From Quillaja saponaria (Eukaryota > Streptophyta > Magnoliopsida > Fabales > Quillajaceae): 64,000 bases of DNA. The notes beneath the pieces are model-generated. The model was not told where the DNA came from, made no database searches, and saw only the letters and a list, made by a program, of their open reading frames with translations. The stretch spans positions 8,866,001 to 8,930,000 of the forward strand of contig CM055607.1 in the NCBI GenBank assembly GCA_029379385.1, in the 5' to 3' direction. Every line of letters starts with the position of its first letter. Within the stretch, counting starts at the first letter, position 1. A program made the translations under genes and the position numbers. Below, one piece after another: positions 40,380-52,765 of the stretch.

Positions 40380-43300
40380 TCATGTTGTGGCTTCACCCCT
40401 CCCGAGTAATTCCTGTATAACATAAGTTTGAGTGATTATGTATTTTAAAACTTCAGTCATGCATCTCCATGTATGCATTACAAGAACAAGACAGCTAAGT
40501 CAAAAACTCGCAGGTTAATAATGTGCTCAAAAGCAAAAAAAATTGCTTTTTAAGTTCTGGAATCATATCTTTGGGTGAAAAACCAAGGAATAATACTTCA
40601 ATGAGTACAACAATATGAAGCTTCATAATTGGGCCTCACCCCTACACTCCATATGTACTGAAATATTTTATAACACTCACATTAAATAAGAAAAGTAGAC
40701 ATCAGGATTACCTTTTTACCAGTCCACATATCTTTCCAACATATAAACAGACTAGTTTGGTCCCTCCTCTTCACGTTGATAATCGAAAGTCTTGATTCTT
40801 AGAAAACTCATTCTCCATGTCTATGTAGTCTTTAAACAGACTGTAATTATGGCAATCTTCAAAACTTTGAATGCTTAAGTAGTTACCAGCAAATATCTTA
40901 GACAGACTCTAGTTTCATTTCATAATCTATTATCTGTTGTTGTTCCAAGAATGAAAAAATGCAGTACCTTCTCATACCCAATAATGTTCATAGGCAGCCA
41001 AATAAACTTTTTCTACGCATCTGTCTTATATAAGTTGACCATATTTCATAATGCAATTTGTGCAGAAGAATGCAAGTACTTAATAGATTACCAATTTTGT
41101 TGCAGCAATTGATGAGCGTTGCCTCTCCGTCTTCTCACGAAAGCATTCCCCACACCAACTAGAGAAATCCTTTTGATACTTTTTCATTTCTCTGAAGACC
41201 GAACTGCAAAGAAAAATATACCTCAGCGAATGGGTTTTTTAATCAATCAACCACAAACTCAATCTCAGAAGCCCCTAGGGGGGAGGATTCTACAAGGATT
41301 ATTATTGTATTATTCAATTTAATGAATGAGTTATTCCCCTCCACCCAACTCATCCTACCCAAAGAAAAAGGTTATTTCAGTTCTTCATTTTGGGTAAGAA
41401 TATAGCAGTTAGATACAGTTTATCATTCTAAATCGCCTTCCTGGACTCAAATAATATTTTGGGTGTGCAATGAAAATTAAACGAGGTCAGTGTATGGTAG
41501 TTACCTCCATGTATTTGATGCTTCTTTCAGAAAAAGGAAGTACATTATCTCAATCAAGGTAGCTAGTTCTAATAGATTTGTTGGTTCTGGCATTACATTA
41601 TCAAATTATCAAATTGAACTGCTCAGTAAAACAGGAAAAGCTTCAATTTACATAATATTTCTAGCCAAATTTCAAGTTTTTTGTCTGTAAGTATGTCAGA
41701 TACAATTATTAGTTATTCCAGCATAGACACTATTATGTTTCCCTACTCTGATGTAGCACTACAGAATAGGCATCATGATGACACAGGTAGGCAATAATAT
41801 AAAGTTCTTAAAGGAATCAAGGACATAAAGGAAGTATATAATATTGAAAAAAGAAAAAGAACACGGAGAACAGAGAAAATCATAATAAACCGTGTGATCC
41901 TGGTAACTTTTTGGCATGATAGCAATGGAATTGTCTTTTGGTGGGTATTTTAAAAAATAAAATAGGTGGATGACTGTTTTTTTTTTTTTTTTTTATTCTT
42001 TAATGGTAATTTTCACACTCATGCACCGGGGTTTAGAATCAATGAATTCACTCCCACCTTTGTTCATAAAGGGGATAAAATGCCATCAGAGATCTATTCC
42101 CATCTCATCAGCATAACTTAGCAAGAGACTTTAAAATTGGAGTTTTTTTCCCCAACACACACTTCATGTTTTCAGAAGAATACAGCTAGTTACGGTGAAA
42201 AGCAGATAGTACCTTCTGCACCATAAAAGCAAGTTGATTCGATGACCAGAAGTTGTAGCTCTAGCACCATGGCGGTGGCGACCACGATGAAGCACAGCTT
42301 TCCCAGGTTCATGGACATAATCAAAGCTCTCCTGCTTTCAAATAACGTACTCCATCAAAAAGATGTACAACCACCTATGAGAAATAAAATGAACCAGTGG
42401 GGATTATAAATATACAGACACACATTCACCTATATAACACCTAATTTTATGTTATAAGTTGAATTATATTACCAAAAAATTATGCAGGTATTATAAATTT
42501 ATTTTCATAATTGATGCATCAGTGTATGTATATTACCGTTAGGATATAAACCTGTAATCCCTTGAAATATGCACATAAAATTTCTATTTTAACAGTGAAC
42601 TTCTATTTTTATTGTTTGCCAATTAAGAAAAATTCTATTGAAATTGTTAGATATCCTGCTGATTTTTATTGATATACTAACAGAAAAATGAAGCAACCTT
42701 TTTTAAAAAATCAAAAAGACATTACATAACTATTTGAAAATGGTTATAACTTGAAAAAGCAACAAAAACTGAAACATATCTTTCACTTACTAAATGCCAG
42801 CTATTTCCTATTTAAATGACCTCGTTCTTCAGCAAAACAGTCCCAAATACTCAAGTTGATAACAAGCCCAAAAAATGAATAGTTAGCTAGAAAAACAATA
42901 ATGCTTTACTCACCACAAGTGTGACTCACATTGGTTATTGGTACCATGGACCCAAAAGGACAACAATTATAGGAATAACACTGAAAAAAAATTCCAAGAA
43001 AGAAACCAAAGACCCTATGAACATAGTCAAACATACCAAGATTTTTTTTTTTTTTGACAGAAGTCAAACATACCGAGTTAGACAACTACTTATCCCTAAA
43101 GCTTTTTAAGCTAATAGAAAATAGGCGGCAACATGTACCGTACACTACCACCCTGCTTACAGGATTCTAGAGCACATAGCAACCTTCTGAAGTTACTTCT
43201 GACACTATATCCGTGCTCAGATCTTTGGTGATACATACTACTAATCCTCTTTACCTTCTCATATCTCTCAAATACATCCTAATGATTAACAGGAATCAAT

Positions 43301-46300
43301 ATAAACCTTATTCAAGATTAACATACCTCTTTATGAGTTGCTGTATTTACATGTTTATCACATCGTGTGCCCCGAAAATATAATTCCCCTCCAGAAAATT
43401 GCTTACCCAAGCAAACATTCAAAGTTACTTCAGAGTCATCCACATGAAAACCTACAAAAGTAGATTATGCATATTAGACAGACTTCATTGCTTCAGACAT
43501 AAAATGAAATATAAGAAGTTATGTGCTTACTCTGTAAGATGTATCATATTGGCATTTGTATGCTAGCATAATTAAAATTTTAACAAATACATAAAGGGCA
43601 GATACAATTCAATTTTTAACAAATACAGAAAGGGCAGACATACTTCAATTTTTAACAAATACATAAAGGACACACATAATTAAAGCATAAGAATTGAATT
43701 CACCATCCACAATTATGACGATAGGATCCAACCATACAGAATGGTAAAGACATAGATAATTCATTGCAATTTGTCAAAATTACTCATAATTAATTCCAGG
43801 AGTTCTCGAAAAACACCAAAGGCATTTGAAACTGGTGGATAACAAGAGCAGAGGCTCTTACTTTGACCACCATTATCCCATAATAGTAATGAATGAGAGA
43901 ACAGGCCACATACACCAATTTCAAAAAAGAGAAACTATGACCAGGCCGATAACAAATAAAATCTTGACAATCAAATTGACCATGATTGCCACGTGTTTGA
44001 TAATCTCAAATACTAGTGAAGCAAAAACCTTGATTTTGTAGTACACCCTGTAAGGCCATAGCAGATATTTAAGTGCAAACTTTCAATATCTCACACAACC
44101 ACCAAAACTACATAAATATTAGATATTAGCTATCCATAATAGACATGAACAAAAAGTATATTATATGAAAGAGCCCAACTAAGGGGAACGCAACAAGCAA
44201 CTAAAATTACACACACAGCCAATAGAGGAGATATGGTTTCTAAAATCAGAGCTATTGTTTTTCTTACAAGACCATAAGATTAACCAAACCAATCAACCCT
44301 ACATATATTGGCAACAAGAATTCTCTGCAGAAGTATTGAAATAAAAGGAATCAATGAAATAGAGAACCTACCCAATTCAACATCCCTATCTTTACCATAT
44401 TCAACAACAAAACCATGGTGAGAATCCAGCGTTGATCCACCAACTTCCGGAAAGTACACTGCATAAGAAGTAATTAACTAATCTAATAACTTTAAATAAC
44501 AAGAGGACAGCTAACAAATTGATAAAAACTGATACAATTACCAGCAGTAGATTTCATCATGCAGACATATGTTACCTTTCGATATAGGACGAATAAAACC
44601 TTCCATAAGCTTGTCAAGCATGGTCTCAAGGCCAAAATCATCAAGAACAGCACCATATTTGTTCATTGTATTGGGCCGCATGATTCGGAATTTTGCTTCA
44701 TTAACCCATTTCTCAAAATTTTCAACCTAGGAAGAGAATAAAGCATTATTTAAATGTTAGTATATACACATATATATATATGCATGTGTACAAAGTACAG
44801 ACACCACTCATAACCACATATGGATTTTAGATATGACAAGATGAGAAAAATTAGATGTTAATAATACCAGACTAATGACAACCAAAATGATAAGATAGTA
44901 CCTCGGATAACAATAATTCACAGAAGCGCGGCTGAAGCATATTAAATGTAAAGACACCCGGCGAGGGTTCAGTCACTATACTCTTAAAGCTTTCCTCCGA
45001 ATTATCGGTAATTGCTTGCAAGAAATCTGGTACAAAGAAAGTTGAAGGATTTATGGTGTACAGCTCTCGATGTAATGGCTGCAAGAAACAACTCCAGTAA
45101 GTCTCAATTGTTAAATGGTTAGAAAAAAACAAAATGCAACTTTACATGGTAGCGGAGAAAGATTGTTTAAAAGGACAGTTTCCAGTCTCAATAACTCCCA
45201 TTTTGAATATTATATCAGTTGCAATCTTTCATCTAGTTTTTGCAGTGTTTCACAGTCCTCATGCAAGTGTACGAGGAGCAATAGTACGTTAAGGTTGATA
45301 TACATAGTTTGGCCCATTTACTATCAGGTTAAGCTTTTGGGATAATTGATAATCTGATGCATATAAATATTAGCCTCCTTTTATTTTTCATTTTTCTTTT
45401 CTCTCTTTTTTGCTTTGGACAGAGCAACTCCAATGAAAGAGAAGGATGGTAAAAAATATAAATATAAATTCTAGCCCATGTGATCATGATGAAGGACTCC
45501 TTGGTTTTATCCTCCAGCTGGCACACGAAAGAAAAAAGAAGTATGAACATCATCATAGGGATAGTTATAAAAATAATATGGTAATCAAGATTTGCCATTC
45601 TATTTACCTGATAATTTGATATTATCTTCTGTCTGTATTCTCTATGCTTTTGAGCCTGTCAATTTCACGGAAAATAACATCATATACGTGTGTTGTAAGA
45701 TGAGCATAATATAAAAAAGTGGTTTTTATGACTTTTAAGCACAAATTTAACAAGTTCCTTACAGGCAAATCCATTTTTTGCCAAAGATAGTCATGCTAAA
45801 TGTAGAAAAATCTTGCAGCCATATTCTATAAGCAAATGCTCTTTATCTCCCACCACAACCTCAGTTTCCTTTTATTGTCTTTGTTTTATTTTCTTGGACA
45901 TTCAAGTTTTCCTAAAACATTGACTCCAACCATTCATTTGAAGCTTGAGGAGCTCAAACCAGAATAATAGTAGAAACCTTAATCCCCATATCTAGCCTCT
46001 AAAACAGTCAAGACGATATAGTGTGGCACCAAGTTAGAATCCAAGAATTTAAATTGATTTTCAGGAAAAAAAAATAATAATAAATAAACAAATTACCCCA
46101 CAAGGCCACAACCAATACAAAAATCCCTAATGAGGCTTTCAAAATACTACATACCCAGAACCATCCACATGCACATGTGAGCATTTAATCCAGGAAGGTA
46201 ACACTAAGTCCTCGAAGGAAAAAAAAAAAATAAACAAAATTACAAAAGATAAGGAAAGCTTAAAACATTAAAACTCTCAAATCACATTGTATATCTACAA

Positions 46301-47681
46301 GAGGAATGCCCCAAAAGGAGGCCCTGAAGAAATACACCAAGGTGAAGCTAGAAAAACAATCTTATCCCAGATAAATTGTCTTCGTAGTCGACGATCACAA
46401 AAGATTCTCGCATTACGCTTTAACCAAACTCCCCAAATGACTGCAAAGAAAGCACATTTCTAAAGATATTTGATGTCCTTTTGAGCGCCAAAGTTCCGGT
46501 AATGAATCATCAAAAAATCTTTTAAAGATTCCAAACATACCCAAGGGATATTGAAAATGTCAAATAGTCTACACCAAATGTTCCAAATAAAAGGGCAATG
46601 AAGAAAGAGATGCTCATTAGTCTCACAATCTTGTAACACATCACATCAAGGTATAATGCATTTGAAGGTCTCCTCATCCGCAACAAGTTATTAGTGTTGA
46701 CTCTATTAAGTAGAGCTATCCAAACAAAAACCTTAATCTTAGATGAAACCTTAGCCTTTCAGGTGAATTTATGAAGTAAAAAAAGAGAAAACATAAGGGC
46801 CATGAACAAGAAAAGTATAATATGATTTACAAGATAAAGATCCTGAACTATCAAGCGACCCAATCCGATTATCATGTATATTAGAAAAGTGAGTAAGAGC
46901 AAGAATGTCTAGCAAGTTAGTAAGATCACAAGCTTCCCTTTCATTTAAACCTCTAAAGAAGTAAAAATCCCAAGTAATATCTTCTCCCTTTCATTTAATC
47001 CAGGAAGTATATCTAGTTGTTTCAAACACAATACAAACATTGAACCAAACAAACAAATATAGTAAATTCGTCATTACATGCAAATCACTTGCCCCTTGTA
47101 ACATATTTACTTCAAATGGCCATAAGCACCCTGAAACCCTTGCTTATCAAAACAGAAAAAGAATCACCATTAAACCCTAATTACATATTTATGACAACCT
47201 TGCTAGTTGATTTGAAACACAACATAATTATTGACAAAATGAAGAAAATTTATCCAGCTTGCTTTATCTATCACAAAGAACTAACAGAAATTAAAAGACA
47301 TCAAAATTATTGATGTAAAACAAAAACAACACAGATTGTCGTAGAAATGCTTACTCTGTTCCGTTCTCCTTGGGGCAAATACTTGAGCAGAATTTCCCTC
47401 ATGAATTTGACCTTGTCCTCACGAGGCACGCCAAGTAAGTTCGGAGGCAGGTACTTCTCCAGTGAGCTAAAAATCGATGGGCTGAAGTCTAGTTGCAAAT
47501 CCTCGTAATTATCCGGCTTGTGCTCCTTGTTCGGATTCAACCTGAGCCTCTGGCTCGACAGCACTGTCACAGGACGGATAGACTCCCCCGACATGACGCC
47601 GTTTCCACCTGCTGACACGGCATTCCCAGTCGTCGGAGATGCCACTTCCCCACGGTCACCGGAACCGCCTTGGAGCGACAT
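40380..47681 (-). CDS. PKHD-type 2-oxoglutarate/Fe(II) oxygenase
   Basis: Nine exons (minus strand): 47681-47355, 45655-45608, 45078-44902, 44726-44576, 44458-44372, 43451-43327, 42331-42213, 41203-41092 and 40412-40380. They join in frame to 392 residues. It belongs to the family of AT3G18210 and AT1G22950, annotated as PKHD-type hydroxylases; the substrate is not known. The iron site is visible: His266 and Asp268 in GFHVDDSEVTLNV, and the distal His in VLHRGRHRHGA (His326, less likely His324). Arg336 in SGHRINLLLW probably binds 2-oxoglutarate. Other conserved blocks are RLRLNPNKEHKPDNYEDLQ, RIMRPNTMNKYGAVLDDFGL and SWCGEC. The first ~40 residues are Gly/Ser-rich and variable. The ATG at 47681 was chosen because the frame further upstream offers only a GTG. 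Exon 7 has two possible acceptors three bases apart. The last exon is only 33 bases (ELLGRGEATT) and is the least certain. Confidence 0.92.
43574..43682. repeat. ~37-bp unit repeated three times in a 2OG-oxygenase intron
   Basis: AATTTTTAACAAATACATAA plus a GGGCAGA-CATAC tail occurs three times in a row with small differences, in the intron between exons 5 and 6. It has no evident function. Confidence 0.75.
46240..46990 (-). mobile_element. LINE fragment (zf-RVT region) in intron 1 of the 2OG oxygenase
   Basis: On the minus strand the frame around 46360-46470 reads FFAVIWGVWLKRNARIF, the usual end of the zf-RVT domain of plant L1-type elements. Upstream there is KIKVFVWIALLNRVNT and a reduced metal-binding patch. 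Frames are interrupted, so it is a relic. Its strand agrees with the host gene, so it is transcribed as intron sequence. Confidence 0.75.
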
Positions 47682-48744
47682 TGTCAAAGATTTAAATGGG
47701 AAATTAACCACCGTGTGTCGCTTTTTTCACACCATTATTGAGAAGGGTGAGAGGGCAAAATGGGAACTTTGAGGGGGAATTAGGGTTTTTTTGGTGTCAG
47801 AATGGTTTTGACGTGAAATGGGTTCGTTGCCGTGGCAGACTTGCAGTTAGGGTTTGGCAGAGTCTTTTGGGAATTGAAAATGAAAATCTACGTAGTTTTG
47901 ATAATCAATTTATATTTCTATGATTAATTCAGAATCTACAATAAATCATTTCTCAAAAAATAATATATGCAGCGTTAAGATGATTTTTTTCTTTTCATTC
48001 TTTTTTCTCCTTTTAAACCTTTTTACCTATCTATGAACTCCAAAAGATTCTAAATAATTAGTGGTAAGTCCTTGTAATACTCATATTATCTATCTTCTTC
48101 TCTGTTTTTTTGTCTGTGTTTAACTCTGGACCATTTTAATTTATTATAAATTTATTAATTAAAGAAAATACTTATTTACTATTTTAGTCTTTAAAATTAT
48201 ATCAATTTTTAATTCGGCCATTTTCAAAAAATTTCAATCAATTTTATCTCTAATATTCAAAAAATTTCATTCAAATTATATTTTTCTGTTTATATGTTAA
48301 AATTAACGAAAGAACACTTACATAAAAAAAATAATTTACATAAATTATGTTTATATTTTGAAATTTTTTTGATCATTTTATCAGTAAATTATATAAAATT
48401 ATTTTATTTGTGCATAATATGTGAATATAATTTGATTGAAAATTTTAATTCTATAAAATAAAATTGACCAAAAGCATTCATGAATACTAAATTAAAAATT
48501 GGGGTAATTTTAATATATGCATCTAATTTCTACTAGTGTAGAAAAATAATATTTTTAATTTATGACAATTAAATTTAAGGAGAATACAAATAAATATGAA
48601 TTATGCTCACTCACAAAAAGATGAGCAGGTTTTTATTTAATCAATTAAAAAATTATAAATTAAAATATCATTAAAACTATGGTTATAAAATTAATTTTTT
48701 ATTGTTTAATAAATTTTATGTGATTTTAAAATCTCAAATAGATT
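47682..48744. other. Upstream region of the 2OG oxygenase
   Basis: Less AT-rich near the gene (to about 47880), then strongly AT-rich. No gene is seen. Confidence 0.5.
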
Positions 48745-49215
48745 GAAAGAAAAATTTTATAAGACAGTAGTGAGGCTGGTCATGTTGTATAGTATAAAAT
48801 GTTGGGTAGTTAAGAAGCAACACTCACATAAGATGGGAGTAACTGAAATGAGAATTTGAAATGGATAACCTGACATATAAGAAATAATAGAATAAGGAAT
48901 TAGGAGATCTGTAAGAAAGTAAAAATAGCATCTATCGATGAGAAAATGAGGAAGAATTGTCTACATTGGTTTAGATATATCTAATATCGGTTAATGGACA
49001 CGGTATTTAAGAAATATGATTTGGTACAGGTGTCAGATGTTAAACGTGATAGGGAAAAATCGAAACTTACATATGGGAGCACTCATTAAAAAAGATATGG
49101 CTGCTATATACATTACTAAAAATGATGTCTTGCATTGATATGAATTGAGAGAAATGATTCATATAGACAATCTCAATTAGTTTGGGATTTAAGACTTAGG
49201 TGAGTTGAGAATTTT
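48745..49215 (+). mobile_element. LINE reverse-transcriptase 3'-end relic
   Basis: The plus strand reads KTVVRLVMLYSIKCWVVKKQ, then HSHKMGVTEMRI, followed across stops by pieces matching the usual IRRS...MRENRLRWFGHV and KRGRGRPK region of L1 elements. All frames carry stops. It lies on the opposite strand to the neighbouring oxygenase gene. Confidence 0.75.
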
Positions 49216-49369
49216 ATTTTTTTTGGTGTTATCTAAAAATTTATTTTGGGAAGTAATATCTTCGTAGCTTTTCCATGAAAGATGAAAACTTAAAATTTCA
49301 TTTTCTCATCAATTTTTCAGAGATCTACAAAAACATTCATAAACAAATATTTTAAGCTAGCCAATATTG

Positions 49370-49430
49370 TTTAATAGTTAAGAGACAGATGAAAAAGTTA
49401 ATAGTTAAGAGACAGATGAAAAAGTCAATG
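49370..49430. repeat. 27-bp tandem duplication
   Basis: TAATAGTTAAGAGACAGATG plus AAAAAGT occurs twice in direct succession within AT-rich intergenic DNA. Confidence 0.85.
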
Positions 49431-50223
49431 AAAGAAGGATAGCAGTAAAACTGATAATATTTTTATCACTAGTGAAGTTTTACAAGAGTCTAAAGTATAT
49501 ATTTGAGCTTTTTTTTTTTTTAAATAAGTAATTTTATTTGAGATTAATTATTTTATATCACTTTCACCTCTCTCTTTTTGTTATGTTTAAAAATTAGACA
49601 AAATGTTAAAAATAAATTATCATAAGTCTTAAAAAAATTAATAATTATTTTAATTTTTCTACCAAACTAGTTAAAGAAATAAATATTTTAATTAGTAACT
49701 AATATATATATATATTATATATACTTATATTTCTAGTGTTGGGCTGTTTTACAAGTATTTGTATTAATTTTTTAAATTTATTATATATTTATTTTTGAAG
49801 GAGTCCATTGAAGAATTAAAGAAAAAAGTAATTTTCAATTTTTAAATTAAAATTTATTTTGTATATTAAAATATTTAATTTTAATTTATTAGAAAGTATA
49901 TTAGTATTAAAAATATGACATTTTGATATTTTAGAGAGAAAATTAGTATTATTTTTTTCTTAAATATTTTGTCAGTTCTAACAATTTTATTTCCATCCTT
50001 AATAGTTATTGAAGTTTTCAACCTGGACCTCTCAGTAATTCTTCCAAAAAGTTACGCTCGTATGCTTGAAGCTGATATTTTCTGTTCGCTATTTTCGTGG
50101 AAACCAAACGGATCTTCAATCCTCGTTTCCAGGCCAAAAAAAAAATCCTCCTTCCTTAACCAACTTATAATTTATATTTTCATTTCCATTGCTTCAGCTG
50201 GAGACTTGTAGTTGTAATACCCA

Positions 50224-52765
50224 ATGAGTGAAAGCACCCAATCTGCCGATGAGTCTGATGGTTGAGCCTGACCATTGACCAACCTAACCACAAGCGGAAA
50301 GCTGAGTGGGAAACCCAAGACGTTAAAGTAAAAAAGTAGAAACCTGAAGCTCGGAGTGACGCTAATGCGTTGGGCGGTGAAGAAGATCGAAACCAGAAAG
50401 TTGTTTCAGATAAGCTCAACAAGGAAAGTGAGCTGGGCGAACAAAATTGTGATTCTAAAGAGGATAATCAAAATGTGGAGGAAGTGGGTTTTGAAATTGA
50501 ATCTGATGCTGCTTAGGGTAAGGGGTCCAGACATACAATGGACGATACCTGGGTTGTGCTTTTGAATGCGAGCTTCGATTAACCTGGAAAATTGAGGTTC
50601 TTAGTAGTTATCCTTTATGCCCGAATTCGTGATCGTTATCAATTGTTGGCATTTTGCTATATGTTTTGGACATTTAAAATCATTGGCAAGTGGATGTAAA
50701 AGATACATGATACACATGCAAAGTTGCAAACTTTATCTGTAAAAAGTCATGTTAATCTGAATTAAAGGATGTGCTTATCATTATGTTTTTATAGATAACA
50801 TGTCTAACATACGCTGAGTAATATGATTTTCGAGATTGCTTTAGCTTCCATGGGTATTAAGCTGGACTTTAAGGGACTCAATACATAATGATCAAGGATA
50901 AAAACTAAATCTTTTTGGATATCAGTGACTTATACATTTTTTTAGAAAATTTATAGCTTTATGTATAAAAATGAATACTTAGATATTTGTTTGGCAAGAC
51001 ACTTCAGAATGCGTCTTGAAAGTTTTGTACTCAGTTATTCTGATAAGGGTGAATACATATATCTGAAGTTTCTACAGAACTTGCTGGTGACATCCAGTGC
51101 ATTTTGCATTGCCGATGTGCCCATTTTGCGATCTATGATGGATATGGAGGGCGGTTAGCTGCAGAGTATGCTCAAAAACATTTACACAAGAATGTTCTTG
51201 CGGCAGGATTACCACGTGAGTTGGTGTGTTTGCCTGGTCCAGTTTCATACAAACTTATCAGTGATTCACTTAGATGGTAAACAACAATAATTACCATGCA
51301 TCCACCTTTTTCGAATGTTTTAGCACCCACCTTTGAGACAATCTCTGGAACATTTTTCATCCTTTTTCTGAATAATATCTGCTACTCTAAAAGGGAAAGA
51401 ACATTCCTGTTTGAAACAAATGGTTTATGAATATTTGTAAAGAAACTAACAAGTATGACAGTTTCTGGAAATTGTGCTTTAGTACCTATCAGAAAGATAA
51501 TTTACTTCATTCAGTTGCACACATTTATCGGCATTAATATTTGAATCTAGTGAAAATTATAGCTTGATGCTGATTAAACTTAAAAGAATAAAGTCATATA
51601 GGTTGTTGAAATGCAAATATATAGTACAACAATATCGTAGGCAGCAAACAAATAATGACCTCACCATATGGTAAACAAAATAAATAAAGTTTTAACGGCT
51701 TTTCTAGAGAGTATGTTTTGGCTCTAATAATCTTCTTGTGCTCATGTCCTCTCATCTAATTGTCTGCCTGCCATTATTCCTTAATTGGCTTCAACCATTT
51801 TGCTATACTTTTATTTAATTTTCGTATTTATTTTTTTGGTGTTGCAGTTGGATGTAAAGGCTGCTAAAAGAGCCATACTTGATTGTAAAAAGTTATTATA
51901 GCTAAAAGAGCCATACTTGATGGTAAAAATTTATTATACATTCCAAGTAAACATCTTGTTTATTATGTGTTTGCAAGAGGAACTGTTTGAGCTTCCTCTT
52001 ACTGTTGATACTTATTTCTTTGGTTATACAGGGTTTGATTTGATAACTATTTCCTGATATAGGTTTTTGGAAAACTGATGAATCTCTTCTTCAACAAAGT
52101 GCCTCAGGTAAAACTTTTGTATAAAATGAACTCTATGATTCATTAAGGGTGTGCCTAACTTTTTTCTGTTATCATTGGTTCCTTAAAGTATTAGCAATAG
52201 AAAGAGTACTTGTAGATTGCAAGGGTGTTGGAATCTGTGATTCAGTTGTCATTAGCATTATTTTCAAATTGCAAAAAAACTGAATTTTGCGATGTTACTG
52301 TTGCTATGGATAATAATTTCATTCTTAGATTGCAATTTCTGGTAATCATGGAGTTGACTTAGACGTACCCATGTGTAACATGTTTGTTCTTACTGTTAAG
52401 TTTCCTAGTGTGAATTCTTATATTTGAAGTTAGATAAGTATTGCCATTTATTTGATACTAGAGTCAATTTGGGGAACCTTAATATTTCTTGGGACCAGAG
52501 TCAAGTGTTTTGATGGTAATGTTAATCCATCTTCTTGATATTTTTTCTCCTAAAGTGCTCTCAGGCACTGAATGGTAATACTACATGATGTATCTCTTTT
52601 AGGTTAATGGCCCCTTATGTTTTATAACTGAAAATTCTGAAGACATTTGAAAACCTGACAATATTGAAAAGCTTTGCTTAAAGATTTACTTTACATATTG
52701 CTTTCTTATCAGGGGGATGACATGATGGTGCTACGGCTGTAGGTGTTTGGGTATTAGAACAAACA
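50224..52765 (+). pseudogene. Protein phosphatase 2C pseudogene
   Basis: Exon-like pieces lie in order: 50224-50600, 51114-51225, 51848-51884, 52063-52107 and 52713-52765. They encode parts of a plant PP2C: SRHTMDDTWVVLL (normally TMEDAWVVL), CAHFAIYDGYGGRLAAEYAQ, LPREL, LDVKAAKRAILD, KTDESLLQQSAS and DGATAVGVWVLEQT. Stops interrupt the first piece several times (just after SDESDG, after SDAA and after ASFD), and TGA replaces the Trp before DGATAV. The metal-site motif DGHGG has become DGYGG. The acceptor before CAHFA reads GCCG instead of GCAG. Nothing of the C-terminal half is found downstream. This is a dead, 3'-truncated copy; the closest Arabidopsis relative I recall is AT1G18030. Confidence 0.88.
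51863..51938 (+). repeat. 38-bp tandem duplication over a splice donor in the PP2C pseudogene
   Basis: GCTAAAAGAGCCATACTTGA with the following donor and intron bases (to TTATTATA) occurs at 51863-51900 and 51901-51938. The first copy has GATTGTAAAA and the second GATGGTAAAA at the donor. Confidence 0.9.
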
